Assembly (NCBI RefSeq): GCF_014779795.1
Contig: NZ_JACXZS010000004.1
Coordinates: 124,001-188,000 of the forward strand
Source: Microbacterium helvum
GTDB taxonomy: Bacteria > Actinomycetota > Actinomycetes > Actinomycetales > Microbacteriaceae
Length of the DNA: 64,000 bases
Direction: 5' to 3'
How positions within the stretch are numbered: position 1 is the first letter of the stretch; each line of letters begins with the position of its first letter. Position numbers and translations under genes: made by a program. Below are positions 36,797 to 45,052 of the stretch, piece after piece. The notes beneath the pieces were generated by a model, which worked only from the letters and a program-made list of their open reading frames with translations, did no database searches and had not been told where the DNA came from.

Positions 36797-38179
36797 TCAC
36801 CCGATGACGTCGAAGTCGGCACCGAGCATCTCGAGCTTGGTGAGGAACTTCTCGTACCCGCGGCGGATGATGCCGATGTTGCGCACCACCGACTCGCCTT
36901 CGGCGGCAAGGGCCGCGATCACGTAGCTGTACCCGCCCCGCAGGTCGGGCACGACGACGTCCGCACCGTGCAGCGGCGTCGGGCCGTTGATGACGGCAGC
37001 CTGCTCGAGCGCGCGGCGCGGCACGCGGCGGCCCGGTGCGTCGATGCCGTCAGGGTGCACGACGATGTCGGCGCCCATGAGGTTCAGCGCCTCGGTGAAG
37101 CCGAGGCGGTTCTCATAGACCGTCTCGTGGACGGTGGACTGGCCCTCGGCCTGCGTGAGGGCGACGATGAGCGGCTGCTGCCAGTCGGTCATGAACCCCG
37201 GGTGCACGTCGGTCTCGACCACGACCGGCTTGAGCGCGCCGCCGCGGCGGAACTGGATGCCGTCCTCGCGCACGTCGAACCAGCCGCCGGCCTTGCGGAA
37301 CACGTTGAGGAACGTCAGCATCTCCTGCTGCCGGGCGCCGCCCACGAAGATGTCGCCGTCCGTCGCCAGCGCCGCGCACGCCCACGAGGCCGCCTCGTTG
37401 CGATCGAAGATCGCGCGGTGGTCGTAGCCCCGCAGCGAGTCGACGCCCTCGATGAAGATGACGCGGTTGGGCTCGTACGAGATGATCGCGCCCATCTTCT
37501 GCAGCACCGCGATGAGATCCATGATCTCGGGCTCGATGGCGGCGTTGCGCAGCTCGGTGACGCCCTTGGCGCGCACCGCGGTGAGCAGCACCTGCTCGGT
37601 CGCGCCGACGCTCGGGTAGGGCAGCTCGATGTTGGCGCCGTGCAGGCCGTTCGGGGCCGTGATGCGGATGCCCTCGTAGCTCTTGTCGACGACCGCGCCG
37701 AACGCGCGCAGCGCGTCCATGTGGAAGTTGATGGGGCGGTCGCCGATGCGGCAGCCGCCGAGGTCGGGGATGAGCGCCTCGCCGAGCAGGTGCAGGAGCG
37801 GACCGCAGAACAGGATCGGGATGCGGGAGGCACCCGCGTGCGCGTCGATCTCTTCGAAGTGGGCCGCAACCGCGCCGCTCGGGTCGAGGTGGATCGTCCC
37901 CTCTTCTTCACCGTCCCAGACGCGGACGCCGTGGACCTCGAGCAGAGAGCGCACGACCTGGACGTCGCTGATGTCGGGGACGTCGCGGAGGACGCTCGTG
38001 GTCTCGCCGAGAAGGGCCGCGACCATCGCCTTCGTGACGAGGTTCTTGGCACCCTTCACCTCGACCCGACCGGTCAGGGGGCGTCCGCCGCGGATGGCGA
38101 GGACTTCACCGTTCACGTGCTTCTCTCCCGACTTCGCGACCGTCTCTGCGCCCGCGGCGACATTCAGAAGCGACTTCAT
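36797..38179 (-). CDS. murA: UDP-N-acetylglucosamine 1-carboxyvinyltransferase MurA
   Basis: MurA transfers enolpyruvate to UDP-GlcNAc, the first committed step of peptidoglycan synthesis and the target of fosfomycin. The 460-residue protein has VKGAKNLVTKAMVAALLG near the N-terminus. The catalytic-loop cysteine is present (GGCRIGDRPINFH), so fosfomycin sensitivity at this residue is expected. The start at 38179 is supported by a TACAGT box (38192-38197) and GAGG. It heads the murA-plsC-gpsA-ddl unit with overlapping or near-touching genes. Confidence 0.95.
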   Translation of the reverse strand: MKSLLNVAAGAETVAKSGEKHVNGEVLAIRGGRPLTGRVEVKGAKNLVTKAMVAALLGETTSVLRDVPDISDVQVVRSLLEVHGVRVWDGEEEGTIHLDPSGAVAAHFEEIDAHAGASRIPILFCGPLLHLLGEALIPDLGGCRIGDRPINFHMDALRAFGAVVDKSYEGIRITAPNGLHGANIELPYPSVGATEQVLLTAVRAKGVTELRNAAIEPEIMDLIAVLQKMGAIISYEPNRVIFIEGVDSLRGYDHRAIFDRNEAASWACAALATDGDIFVGGARQQEMLTFLNVFRKAGGWFDVREDGIQFRRGGALKPVVVETDVHPGFMTDWQQPLIVALTQAEGQSTVHETVYENRLGFTEALNLMGADIVVHPDGIDAPGRRVPRRALEQAAVINGPTPLHGADVVVPDLRGGYSYVIAALAAEGESVVRNIGIIRRGYEKFLTKLEMLGADFDVIG

Positions 38180-38290
38180 CCGGTGGACCTCACTGTATCG
38201 GTCGGGGGCTGTCGCCCGAGGGTTGCTCGGGGTTCTGCCCGACGGCGGCTTGCGGCGGAGCGGGCGCCCGGTTGGGGCGCCCGACCCGGC

Positions 38291-38887
38291 TCACGGAACA
38301 GGAAGCGTCCGCGGCCGCCACGCCTCTCGGCGAGCCTCGAACTGCGCGATCCTGTCTGCCTCGCGCAGCGTGAGCCCGATGTCGTCGAGCCCTTCGAGAA
38401 GCCGCCACCTAGTGTAATCATCGATGTCGAAACCGAGCTCCAGCTCGCCGATCGAGGCCGTCCGGGCCTGCAGATCGACGGTCATCCGGGCGCCCGGATC
38501 GGCGTCGATGGCCGCCCACGCCGCGTCGAGATCCTGCTCCGAGATCACGCCCGTGACCAGGCCCTGCTTGCCCGCGTTCCCGCGGAAGATGTCGGCGAAC
38601 CGAGGGCTGAGCACGACCTTGAAGCCGAAGTCGCGCAGCGCCCACACGGCGTGCTCACGACTCGATCCGGTGCCGAAGTCGGGACCTGCGACGAGGATGC
38701 TGGCACCCTGGTAGGCGGGCTGGTTCAGGACGAACTCCGGGTCCTGGCGCCAGCTGGCGAACAGCGCGTCGTCGAAGCCCGTCTTGGTGACGCGCTTGAG
38801 GTAGACCGCGGGGATGATCTGGTCGGTGTCGACGGCCGAGCGCTTCAGCGGTGCGGCGATGCCGGTGTGGGTGGTGAACTTCTCCAT
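38291..38887 (-). CDS. leuD: 3-isopropylmalate dehydratase small subunit LeuD
   Basis: LeuD is the swivel-domain subunit of isopropylmalate isomerase in leucine synthesis. The 198-residue protein shows [32 protein letters not shown] and [17 protein letters not shown], all classical. It starts 1 nt after leuC and is co-transcribed with it. Confidence 0.96.
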   Translation of the reverse strand: MEKFTTHTGIAAPLKRSAVDTDQIIPAVYLKRVTKTGFDDALFASWRQDPEFVLNQPAYQGASILVAGPDFGTGSSREHAVWALRDFGFKVVLSPRFADIFRGNAGKQGLVTGVISEQDLDAAWAAIDADPGARMTVDLQARTASIGELELGFDIDDYTRWRLLEGLDDIGLTLREADRIAQFEARREAWRPRTLPVP

Positions 38888-38888
38888 G

Positions 38889-40361
38889 TCAGGCTCCCTG
38901 TCCGTCCGCAGCCGATCCGACGAGCTCGCCCAGGTCGCTCGGGCTCGAGAGCGTGCCGCGCACCGCGGTGGCGGCCGCGACGAGCGGCGAGACCAGGTGG
39001 GTGCGGCCGCCCTTGCCCTGGCGTCCTTCGAAGTTGCGGTTGCTCGTGGAGGCGCAGCGCTCCCCCGGCGCGAGCTGGTCGGGGTTCATGCCGAGGCACA
39101 TCGAGCAGCCCGCGAAGCGCCACTCGGCACCGAACTCCTCGAAGATCTTGTCGAGGCCCTCGGCCTCGGCCTCCAGGCGCACGCGCGCCGAACCGGGGAC
39201 GACCATGACGCGCACGCCGTCGGCCTTCTTGCGTCCCTTCACCACGGATGCGAAGGCCCGCAGGTCCTCGATGCGGCTGTTGGTGCACGAGCCCATGAAG
39301 ACCGCGTCGACCGGGACCTCTTTCAGCGCCGTTCCCGGCTTCAGGTCCATGTACTCCAGCGCGCGCTCCGCGGCAGCGCGCTCGTTGGGGTCGGCGATGT
39401 CGGACGGCGTGGGCACCACGCCGGACAGCGACACGCCCTGGCCGGGGTTCGTGCCCCACGTGACGAACGGCTCCAGCTCGCCGGCGTCGAGGAAGACCTC
39501 GGCGTCGTACACCGCGCCCTCGTCGCTGGGGAGCGTCCGCCAGTAGGCGACCGCGTCCTCCCAATCCTGCCCCTGCGGCGCGTGTGGACGCCCCTGCACG
39601 TAGTCGAAGGTGGTCTGGTCCGGGGCGACCATGCCCGCGCGCGCACCGGCCTCGATCGACATGTTGCAGATCGTCATCCGGCCCTCCATCGAGAGCGACC
39701 GGATCGCACTGCCGCGGAACTCGAGCACGTAGCCCTGTCCGCCGTTGGCGCCGATCTTCGCGATGATCGCGAGCACGATATCCTTCGCGGTCACGCCCGG
39801 CTTCAGCTCGCCCTCGACGGTGATGGCCATCGTCTTGAAGGGCTTCAGCGGCAGTGTCTGGGTCGCCAGCACGTGCTCGACCTCGCTCGTGCCGATGCCG
39901 AACGCCATCGCGCCGAAGGCGCCGTGGGTCGACGTGTGCGAATCGCCGCAGACGACCGTGATGCCCGGCATCGTGAGGCCGAGCTGCGGGCCCACGACGT
40001 GGACGATGCCCTGCTCCTTGTCGCCCAGGGAGTGCAGTCGCACCCCGAACTCGTCGGCGTTGCGACGCAGCGTCTCGATCTGCGTGCGGCTGGTGAGGTC
40101 GGCGATCGGCTTGTCGATGTCGAGAGTGGGGGTGTTGTGGTCCTCGGTCGCGATGGTCAGGTCCAGACGCCGCACGGGGCGGCCCTCGGCGCGCAGTCCG
40201 TCGAACGCCTGCGGGCTCGTGACCTCGTGCACCAGGTGCAGGTCGATGTAGATCAGGTCGGGCTGGCCGTCCTCGCCTCGGACGACGACGTGGTCGTCCC
40301 AGACCTTCTCGGCCAGCGTGCGGGGGCGGTCCGGGATGCCGGATGCGTCGATCGTGCTCAT
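38889..40361 (-). CDS. leuC: 3-isopropylmalate dehydratase large subunit LeuC
   Basis: LeuC carries the [4Fe-4S] cluster that isomerises isopropylmalate. The 490-residue protein has cluster ligands in [12 protein letters not shown] and [14 protein letters not shown], plus [20 protein letters not shown] precedes the ATG. The 197-nt upstream region holds a leucine-rich leader peptide and hairpins, so expression probably responds to charged leucyl-tRNA. Confidence 0.96.
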   Translation of the reverse strand: MSTIDASGIPDRPRTLAEKVWDDHVVVRGEDGQPDLIYIDLHLVHEVTSPQAFDGLRAEGRPVRRLDLTIATEDHNTPTLDIDKPIADLTSRTQIETLRRNADEFGVRLHSLGDKEQGIVHVVGPQLGLTMPGITVVCGDSHTSTHGAFGAMAFGIGTSEVEHVLATQTLPLKPFKTMAITVEGELKPGVTAKDIVLAIIAKIGANGGQGYVLEFRGSAIRSLSMEGRMTICNMSIEAGARAGMVAPDQTTFDYVQGRPHAPQGQDWEDAVAYWRTLPSDEGAVYDAEVFLDAGELEPFVTWGTNPGQGVSLSGVVPTPSDIADPNERAAAERALEYMDLKPGTALKEVPVDAVFMGSCTNSRIEDLRAFASVVKGRKKADGVRVMVVPGSARVRLEAEAEGLDKIFEEFGAEWRFAGCSMCLGMNPDQLAPGERCASTSNRNFEGRQGKGGRTHLVSPLVAAATAVRGTLSSPSDLGELVGSAADGQGA

Positions 40362-40440
40362 TGCTCTGTCGTTCTCCTCGGATGGGACGGCGCCCGCGAC
40401 AAACCGGGGCCGTGAGGGGGGTGGGGGCCCGCGACGAACT

Positions 40441-40479
40441 CCGCGACGAGGGAGGCCTGGGAACTAGGACTCGTCGCGG
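40441..40479 (-). promoter_or_regulatory. Leader hairpin overlapping the leuCD leader peptide
   Basis: A perfect 10-bp inverted repeat (40441-40450 with 40470-40479) has a 19-nt loop. Its 5' arm on the minus strand lies inside the leader ORF, shortly after the Leu codons. Further copies of the CGCGAC core at about 40395 and 40430 could form alternative pairings. Ribosome stalling at the Leu codons would affect this folding, as in classical attenuation. No U-rich terminator is visible. Confidence 0.55.
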
Positions 40480-40508
40480 CCGCTAAGGAGAAGGCGAGCG
40501 ATCCGCAC
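40464..40508 (-). CDS. Leucine leader peptide upstream of leuCD (14 aa)
   Basis: Minus-strand reading from the GTG at 40508 gives MRIARLLLSGRDES, then TAG. Three consecutive Leu codons are CTT, CTC and CTT; CTT is rare in this GC-rich genome, which suits ribosome stalling when leucine is scarce. A TAACCT box (40515-40520) lies exactly 6 nt before the GTG, so the transcript probably begins at the leader start codon. It ends about 100 nt before leuC. Confidence 0.65.
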   Translation of the reverse strand: MRIARLLLSGRDES

Positions 40509-40558
40509 GAGCCCAGGTTACCACCGGCACGGGTGGGCTCGACTCGCGCGGATCGCGT

Positions 40559-41596
40559 TCAGTGCGCGTCGTGCCCGGCCGATCCGTCCGCGGCGGATGC
40601 GGCATCCACACCGTTCCGCCTGTCGCGAGCCGACGCGACGAGGCTCGCGATCGTCGCCACCGCCATCGACACGACGATGACGCCGAGCGACATCCAGGTC
40701 GAGATCTCGGGCGCCCAGTCGATCGGCTCGCCGCCGTTGATGAAGGGCAGCTCGTTGACGTGCATGGCGTGGAACACGAGCTTCAGACCGATGAAGGCGA
40801 GGATGAACGCGATGCCGTAGTGGAGGTAGCGCAGGCGGTCGAGCAGATCGCCGAGCAGGAAGTACAGCTGGCGCAGGCCCATCAGCGCGAAGATGTTCGC
40901 GGTGAACACGATGAACGGGCTCTGCGTGATGCCGAAGATCGCGGGGATCGAGTCGATCGCGAACAGCAGGTCTGTCACGCCGATCGCGACGAACACGATG
41001 ATCATCGGCGTCCACATCTTCTTGCCGTCCACGACGGTGCGGATCCTCGCGCCGTCGTAGTGGTCGCTGATGTCGATGGTGCGGCGGAGGACACGCACGA
41101 TGAAGTTCTCGCGCTGCACGTCCTCGTCGTGGTCGCCGCCGGGGAACGCCTGCCGCCACGCGGTCCACACCAGGAACGCCCCGAAGATGTAGAACACCCA
41201 GCTGAACTGCTCGATGATCGCCGAGCCCAGCATGATGAAGATCCCGCGCAGCACGAGCGCGATGATGATGCCGACCATCAGGACCTCCTGCTGGTACCGG
41301 CGCGGTACCGCGAACTGGGTCATGATCAGCACGAAGACGAAGAGGTTGTCGATCGACAGGCTGTACTCGGTGAGCCAGCCGGCGACGAACTGCCCGGCGT
41401 ACTCGCCGCCGGCGAAGATCCACATGAGCCCCGCGAAGATGAGGGCGAGCACGACGTAGAAGATGACCCACAGGGTCGACTCCTTGGTCGACGGGATGTG
41501 CGGGCGCTTGAGGATGAGCAGCAGATCGGCGAGGAGGATCAGCGTCAGGATCACCAGGGATCCGATTTCGAACCACAGCGGGAGATCGAGGTCCAT
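40559..41596 (-). CDS. terC: TerC family integral membrane protein
   Basis: The 345-residue protein has eight or nine membrane helices and the TerC acidic motifs SIDNLFVFVLI and TDLLFAIDSIPAIF. TerC proteins are linked to tellurite resistance and, in several bacteria, to manganese export or metallation of secreted proteins. The ATG at 41596 is the first codon with family sequence. The upstream leader resembles a manganese riboswitch, which favours a manganese role here. It converges on no gene; leuC's promoter region lies downstream. Confidence 0.88.
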   Translation of the reverse strand: MDLDLPLWFEIGSLVILTLILLADLLLILKRPHIPSTKESTLWVIFYVVLALIFAGLMWIFAGGEYAGQFVAGWLTEYSLSIDNLFVFVLIMTQFAVPRRYQQEVLMVGIIIALVLRGIFIMLGSAIIEQFSWVFYIFGAFLVWTAWRQAFPGGDHDEDVQRENFIVRVLRRTIDISDHYDGARIRTVVDGKKMWTPMIIVFVAIGVTDLLFAIDSIPAIFGITQSPFIVFTANIFALMGLRQLYFLLGDLLDRLRYLHYGIAFILAFIGLKLVFHAMHVNELPFINGGEPIDWAPEISTWMSLGVIVVSMAVATIASLVASARDRRNGVDAASAADGSAGHDAH

Positions 41597-41633
41597 TGAG
41601 GGCCTTTCGAGAATGCGGAGAGGGGTCGGTCGA

Positions 41634-41745
41634 ATCCGAAAGTCTCTCCCCCGCAGGCCTGCGGCCTGCGTCGCACACCCGGGGTCGCACTGTCGGGACC
41701 CGTGATGACGGATGCGCGGTTGCGGGATACTCCCTCTCGCTCGCA
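41634..41745 (-). promoter_or_regulatory. Probable yybP-ykoY (manganese) riboswitch before terC
   Basis: On the minus strand the leader shows the main conserved pieces in order: GAGGGAGTATCCCGC near the 5' end, CCGTCATCACGG in the middle (41700-41712), a GC-rich hairpin with a palindromic AGGCCT core, and GGGAGAGACTTTCGG at the 3' end (41635-41650). These correspond to the GGGGAGUA, CGUCAnCAC and GAGACCUUU-like elements of the family. About 40 nt separate it from the terC ATG. TAGTCT near 41750 could be its promoter -10. A covariance-model search would settle it. Confidence 0.65.
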
Positions 41746-41862
41746 ACAGACTACAGGCTCGGGATGCCGCACCTCGCGTGTCGCGACGGATCCGTCTGAG
41801 ACGATCCGCCCTGTGCCGACACCGGCTGAGTGAGAGATGATTCGAGGGTTCGGAGGACAGCG

Positions 41863-42432
41863 ATGGCAGAGGACGGTCCGCACGACGCCCCGCAGGGCGA
41901 CGCCGCGCTGGCGGCGCTGGCCGCTGGCGGAAGCGAACGCGCCTTCCGCGCCATCTACCGCGCCTACGTGCGGCCGGTGTACTGGCTCGCGCACGGGCTG
42001 GTCGGCAATCCGGCGGATGCGGAGGAGGTCGCACAGGAGACCTTCCTGGTCGCGTGGCGCAAGCTCCCCGGGTTTGAGCTCGCCGGCGACTCGCTTCTGC
42101 CTTGGCTGGCGACGATCTGCCGCTACCAGTCCGCGAACCGCATCCGCCGGCAGCGTCGCGACCGCGATCACACGGCGGCCCCGGCCGACGAGAGCCTGCC
42201 CGACACGGTGGACGTCGAGCAGCAGGTCGTGGACGCCGAGCTCGCCGAGGCGATCCTGCGCGAGGTGGCCGGGCTCGGCGAGCTCGACCGCGAGATCTTC
42301 CGGCTGTGCGCGACCGAGGGGTACGCCTATCAGGCGGCCGCCGAGCAGCTGGGCGTCGCGCACGGCGTCGTCCGCAATCGTCTCTCCCGCATCCGCACCC
42401 GCCTGCGGACCGTCGTGAAGGAGAGCACATGA
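41863..42432 (+). CDS. ECF-type RNA polymerase sigma factor
   Basis: The 189-residue protein has region 2 (FRAIYRAYVRPVYWLAHGLV, ADAEEVAQETFLVAWRKL) at about 25-95 and region 4 (YAYQAAAEQLGVAHGVVRNRLSRIRTRL) at about 145-185. The ATG at 41863 follows GGAGGACAG. The stop overlaps the next gene's ATG by 4 nt, so the two are coupled. The regulon is unknown; the partner membrane protein suggests an envelope signal. Confidence 0.9.
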   Translation: MAEDGPHDAPQGDAALAALAAGGSERAFRAIYRAYVRPVYWLAHGLVGNPADAEEVAQETFLVAWRKLPGFELAGDSLLPWLATICRYQSANRIRRQRRDRDHTAAPADESLPDTVDVEQQVVDAELAEAILREVAGLGELDREIFRLCATEGYAYQAAAEQLGVAHGVVRNRLSRIRTRLRTVVKEST

Positions 42433-43589
42433 ACACGCAGCCACGGGATCCGCAGGGTGCGGCATCCCTTCCCGAACTGAGCCCGCAGCGCATCGACGAG
42501 ATCGAGGACGCGCTGTTCGCCGACATCGCCCGGGAACGCGTGCGCGACACCGCACGGCGGCGCCGTCGCGGGCGCCTGTGGATCGCGGGCGGCGCGGCCG
42601 CCGCGGTGATCGTGGTCGCCGCCGTGATCGCGCCGACCGTGGGCGCCCTGGTGACGCCGACCGGCGCGGGCGACAGCGCTGCGGTCGCGCCGGCCGACAG
42701 CGGTGCCTTCGAGTCCAACAGCGGCTCCCGCGACGGCTCCGCTCCGCCGGCGGAGGCATCCGACCAGGCGAGTGGGATCGCAGCCGACACCGGCGGGGCG
42801 ACGGCGGGCCGAGACATCGTCACGACGGCGTCCGCATCCGTCACCGTGGAGGATGTGGATGCCGCGGCCCGCACCATCGCCGACACCGCCGCTCAGCACG
42901 GCGGCTATGTCGAGTCGATGAGCGTCGGCACAGACGGCTCCCCCGTCGACCCCGCGCAGAGCGGCGTCACCGACGGCGTCATCGCACCCGATGCCATGCC
43001 GTACCCCTCACCGACCGACGGCGGCTGGATCACCGTGCGCGTGCCGGCCGACGAACTGACGGCGGTGCTCGGCACGCTCGACGACCTCGGCACCGTCACG
43101 GCGACGAACGTCGATCGGCAGGACGTCACATCGCAGACGGTCGATCTGCAGGCGCGCATCGATGCCGCGCAGGCATCGATGGACCGGCTGACCGCCTTGA
43201 TGGGGCAGGCCGGGAGCGTATCCGACCTCATCGCCGCCGAGTCGGCGCTGTCGGAACGACAGGCGCTGCTGGAGTCGTATCAGCAGCAGCTCAAGCTGAT
43301 CGACGACCAGGTGGCGATGTCGACGCTGTCGGTCACGCTGACGCCCGAGTCGGCTCCCGTCTCGGCCGACCCCGCAGGCTTCACTGACGGACTCGCCGCC
43401 GGATGGAACGGCCTCGTGGCGACGCTCAACGGCATCGTCGTCGCCCTCGGGTTCCTGATCCCCTGGATCGCCGTGGCTGCCGTGGCCGCACTCATCGTCT
43501 GGCTCATCGTGCGCGGCCGGCGCCGGCGCCGGCGCGCCTCGGACGCCGCGACGGCGGAGGGCACGGCATCCCGCGACGACGCGGCCTGA
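42429..43589 (+). CDS. DUF4349 membrane protein, probable sigma-factor partner
   Basis: The 386-residue protein has a cytoplasmic N-terminus of about 50 residues, a basic cluster and a membrane helix (LWIAGGAAAAVIVVAAVIAP). An extracytoplasmic DUF4349 domain follows (SVTVEDVDAAARTIADTAAQHGGYV, WITVRVPADELTAVLGTL), then a coiled-coil stretch (about 235-285) and a C-terminal helix (LIPWIAVAAVAALIVWLIV) with an Arg-rich tail. The overlap with the ECF sigma gene suggests the N-terminus restrains that sigma factor. I see no zinc anti-sigma motif, so this role is inferred. Confidence 0.78.
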   Translation: MNTQPRDPQGAASLPELSPQRIDEIEDALFADIARERVRDTARRRRRGRLWIAGGAAAAVIVVAAVIAPTVGALVTPTGAGDSAAVAPADSGAFESNSGSRDGSAPPAEASDQASGIAADTGGATAGRDIVTTASASVTVEDVDAAARTIADTAAQHGGYVESMSVGTDGSPVDPAQSGVTDGVIAPDAMPYPSPTDGGWITVRVPADELTAVLGTLDDLGTVTATNVDRQDVTSQTVDLQARIDAAQASMDRLTALMGQAGSVSDLIAAESALSERQALLESYQQQLKLIDDQVAMSTLSVTLTPESAPVSADPAGFTDGLAAGWNGLVATLNGIVVALGFLIPWIAVAAVAALIVWLIVRGRRRRRRASDAATAEGTASRDDAA

Positions 43590-43622
43590 GTCCCGGCGTC
43601 GGGGACGCCGATCCCGGACAAG

Positions 43623-43659
43623 CGAAGAGCCCCGGTCCGCAGTGGACCGGGGCTCTTCG
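43623..43659. terminator. Bidirectional terminator between DUF4349 gene and tRNA-Glu
   Basis: A perfect 16-bp stem (43623-43638 with 43644-43659) with a 5-nt loop lies just after the plus-strand DUF4349 gene and just after the 3' end of the minus-strand tRNA. It can end both transcripts. Confidence 0.85.
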
Positions 43660-43665
43660 TCGTGG

Positions 43666-43738
43666 TGACCCCAGCGGGATTCGAACCCGCGTTACCGCCG
43701 TGAGAGGGCGGCGTACTAGGCCGCTATACGATGGGGCC
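43666..43738 (-). tRNA. tRNA-Glu (anticodon CTC), copy 1
   Basis: The minus strand folds as a tRNA: acceptor GGCCCCA pairs with TGGGGTC (one G-T pair), the anticodon loop reads CTC (Glu, GAG codons), and the T-arm is GCGGGTTCGAATCCCGC. The 3' CCA is encoded at 43663-43665. It is identical to the copy 118 nt upstream, and both are probably transcribed together. Confidence 0.96.
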
Positions 43739-43783
43739 GTACAGCGCGCCGCAGCCGGAGCTGCGACGTTGTTGCCTGACTGG

Positions 43784-43856
43784 TGACCCCAGCGGGATTC
43801 GAACCCGCGTTACCGCCGTGAGAGGGCGGCGTACTAGGCCGCTATACGATGGGGCC
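43784..43856 (-). tRNA. tRNA-Glu (anticodon CTC), copy 2
   Basis: The sequence is identical to the downstream copy over the full 73 nt, with the same CTC anticodon and encoded CCA at 43781-43783. The 42 nt between the two genes is unrelated spacer. Two adjacent identical genes probably reflect a recent duplication that serves high demand for the GAG codon. Confidence 0.96.
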
Positions 43857-43965
43857 GTTCAGGCAACCGTTCGATTATGCCACGCCCCGCATCGTCGCTC
43901 CAAATCGAGGCGGCGGCGCGCCGCCCGGCTTGCCGCCCGTCGCGCGGAGCGCTTGACTCATCGTC

Positions 43966-44598
43966 ATGCGAGTCACCAAGTTCGAGCACGCGACGCTCAC
44001 CCTCACCGACAGCGGCCGGACCATCGTCATCGACCCGGGCTCGTTCACGGCCCCCCTCGACCTCGAAGGCGTCGTGGCGATCGTCGTCACCCACGAGCAC
44101 GCAGACCACTGGACGGCCGACCACCTCCAGCGCATCCTCGATCAGTTCCCCGGCACCCCGATCTACGCTCCCGAGGGAGTCGCGAAGGCCGCCGCGGACT
44201 TCGACATCACCGTCGTCCACCCGGGCGATGTCGTCGAGGTCGAGCCGTTCCGCCTGGAGTTCTTCGGCGGCACGCACGCCGTGATCCACCGGTCGATCCC
44301 GGTGGTGGACAACGTCGGCGTGCTCGTCAACGACGAGTTCTACTACCCCGGCGACTCGTATGCCGAGCCCGGACGGCCCGTGAAGCTGCTTGCGGCGCCG
44401 GTCGGCGCTCCGTGGCTGAAGATCGGCGAGGCCATGGACTTCGTGCTCGCCGTCGCGCCCCGCCAGGTGTTCGGCACGCACGACCTGACGCTGTCGGTCG
44501 CCGGACGAGACATGGGCCGAGGTCGCCTCGGGTGGGCAGCCCAGCAGGACGGCGGCGAACTCGTGCTGCTCGATCCGGGCGACTCGGTCGACATCTGA
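43966..44598 (+). CDS. MBL-fold metal-dependent hydrolase (UlaG-like)
   Basis: The 210-residue protein has the metallo-beta-lactamase fold motif THEHADHW (HxHxDH) near residue 42, the upstream IDPGSF, a second metal-ligand region FGGTHAVIH, and YPGDSYAEPG. It resembles the single-domain UlaG-like group. The substrate is unknown. It stands alone between the tRNA-Glu pair and ptsH, with its own strong hairpin terminator. Confidence 0.82.
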   Translation: MRVTKFEHATLTLTDSGRTIVIDPGSFTAPLDLEGVVAIVVTHEHADHWTADHLQRILDQFPGTPIYAPEGVAKAAADFDITVVHPGDVVEVEPFRLEFFGGTHAVIHRSIPVVDNVGVLVNDEFYYPGDSYAEPGRPVKLLAAPVGAPWLKIGEAMDFVLAVAPRQVFGTHDLTLSVAGRDMGRGRLGWAAQQDGGELVLLDPGDSVDI

Positions 44599-44615
44599 CA
44601 CCCCTCCTCACACGC

Positions 44616-44667
44616 ACGAGACGACGGATGCTGCGGCGGCTTCGACCCGCGGCATCCGTCGTCTCGT
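44616..44667 (+). terminator. Hairpin terminator after the MBL hydrolase gene
   Basis: A perfect 16-bp stem (44616-44631 with 44652-44667) is extended by inner GCGG/CCGC pairing and followed by CTTCTCTC. It may also serve the convergent ptsH. The arm again includes GGATGC/GCATCC. Confidence 0.8.
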
Positions 44668-44702
44668 CTTCTCTCACCCGTGCCGGAGCAGGGTGAAGAC
44701 CC

Positions 44703-44972
44703 TCACTGTGCGTCGAGATCGGTCTCCAGGAGCGCGACCAGCTCGTCCAGAGCCTGGTCGGCACCCTCTCCTTCGGCCTTGAGCGTCACGACCGTCCCCT
44801 GCGACGCGCCGAGTCCCATGAGCGACAGGATGCTGCCGGCATTCAGGTCGGCACCGCCCTCGACGGCGATCGTCACCGGGACTGGCTGGGCCTGCACGGC
44901 CTGCACGAACAGCTTCGCGGGACGCGCGTGCAGACCCGAGCTGCTCGCGATGGTGGCCTGACGTTCTGCCAT
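44703..44972 (-). CDS. ptsH: Phosphocarrier protein HPr
   Basis: HPr passes phosphate from enzyme I to sugar-specific EIIA domains. The 89-residue protein has the phospho-acceptor His15 in SSGLHARPA and the regulatory Ser47 region LNAGSILSLMGLG. AGGAGAG precedes the ATG. It is the last gene of the fructose operon, 80 nt after fruA; an 8-bp inverted repeat (44993-45000 with 45016-45023) in that gap may tune its expression separately. Confidence 0.95.
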   Translation of the reverse strand: MAERQATIASSSGLHARPAKLFVQAVQAQPVPVTIAVEGGADLNAGSILSLMGLGASQGTVVTLKAEGEGADQALDELVALLETDLDAQ

Positions 44973-45052
44973 GGTTCTCTCCTGTCTGGTCCGATCCGCC
45001 GTCGGAACGGTGGTGGGCGGATCGACGATTCCGATTCTGTCTGACGATCAGG

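Noticed and set aside
36308..39208. Plus-strand open frame opposite plsC, murA and leuD
   Set aside because: Three well-supported genes lie on the other strand; the sequence is low-complexity Arg, Ala, Gly and Asp.
43663..43856. tRNA-Glu pair as an integrated-element attachment site
   Set aside because: No integrase or mobile genes are adjacent, and the duplicated segment is exactly the tRNA gene, which fits simple tandem duplication.
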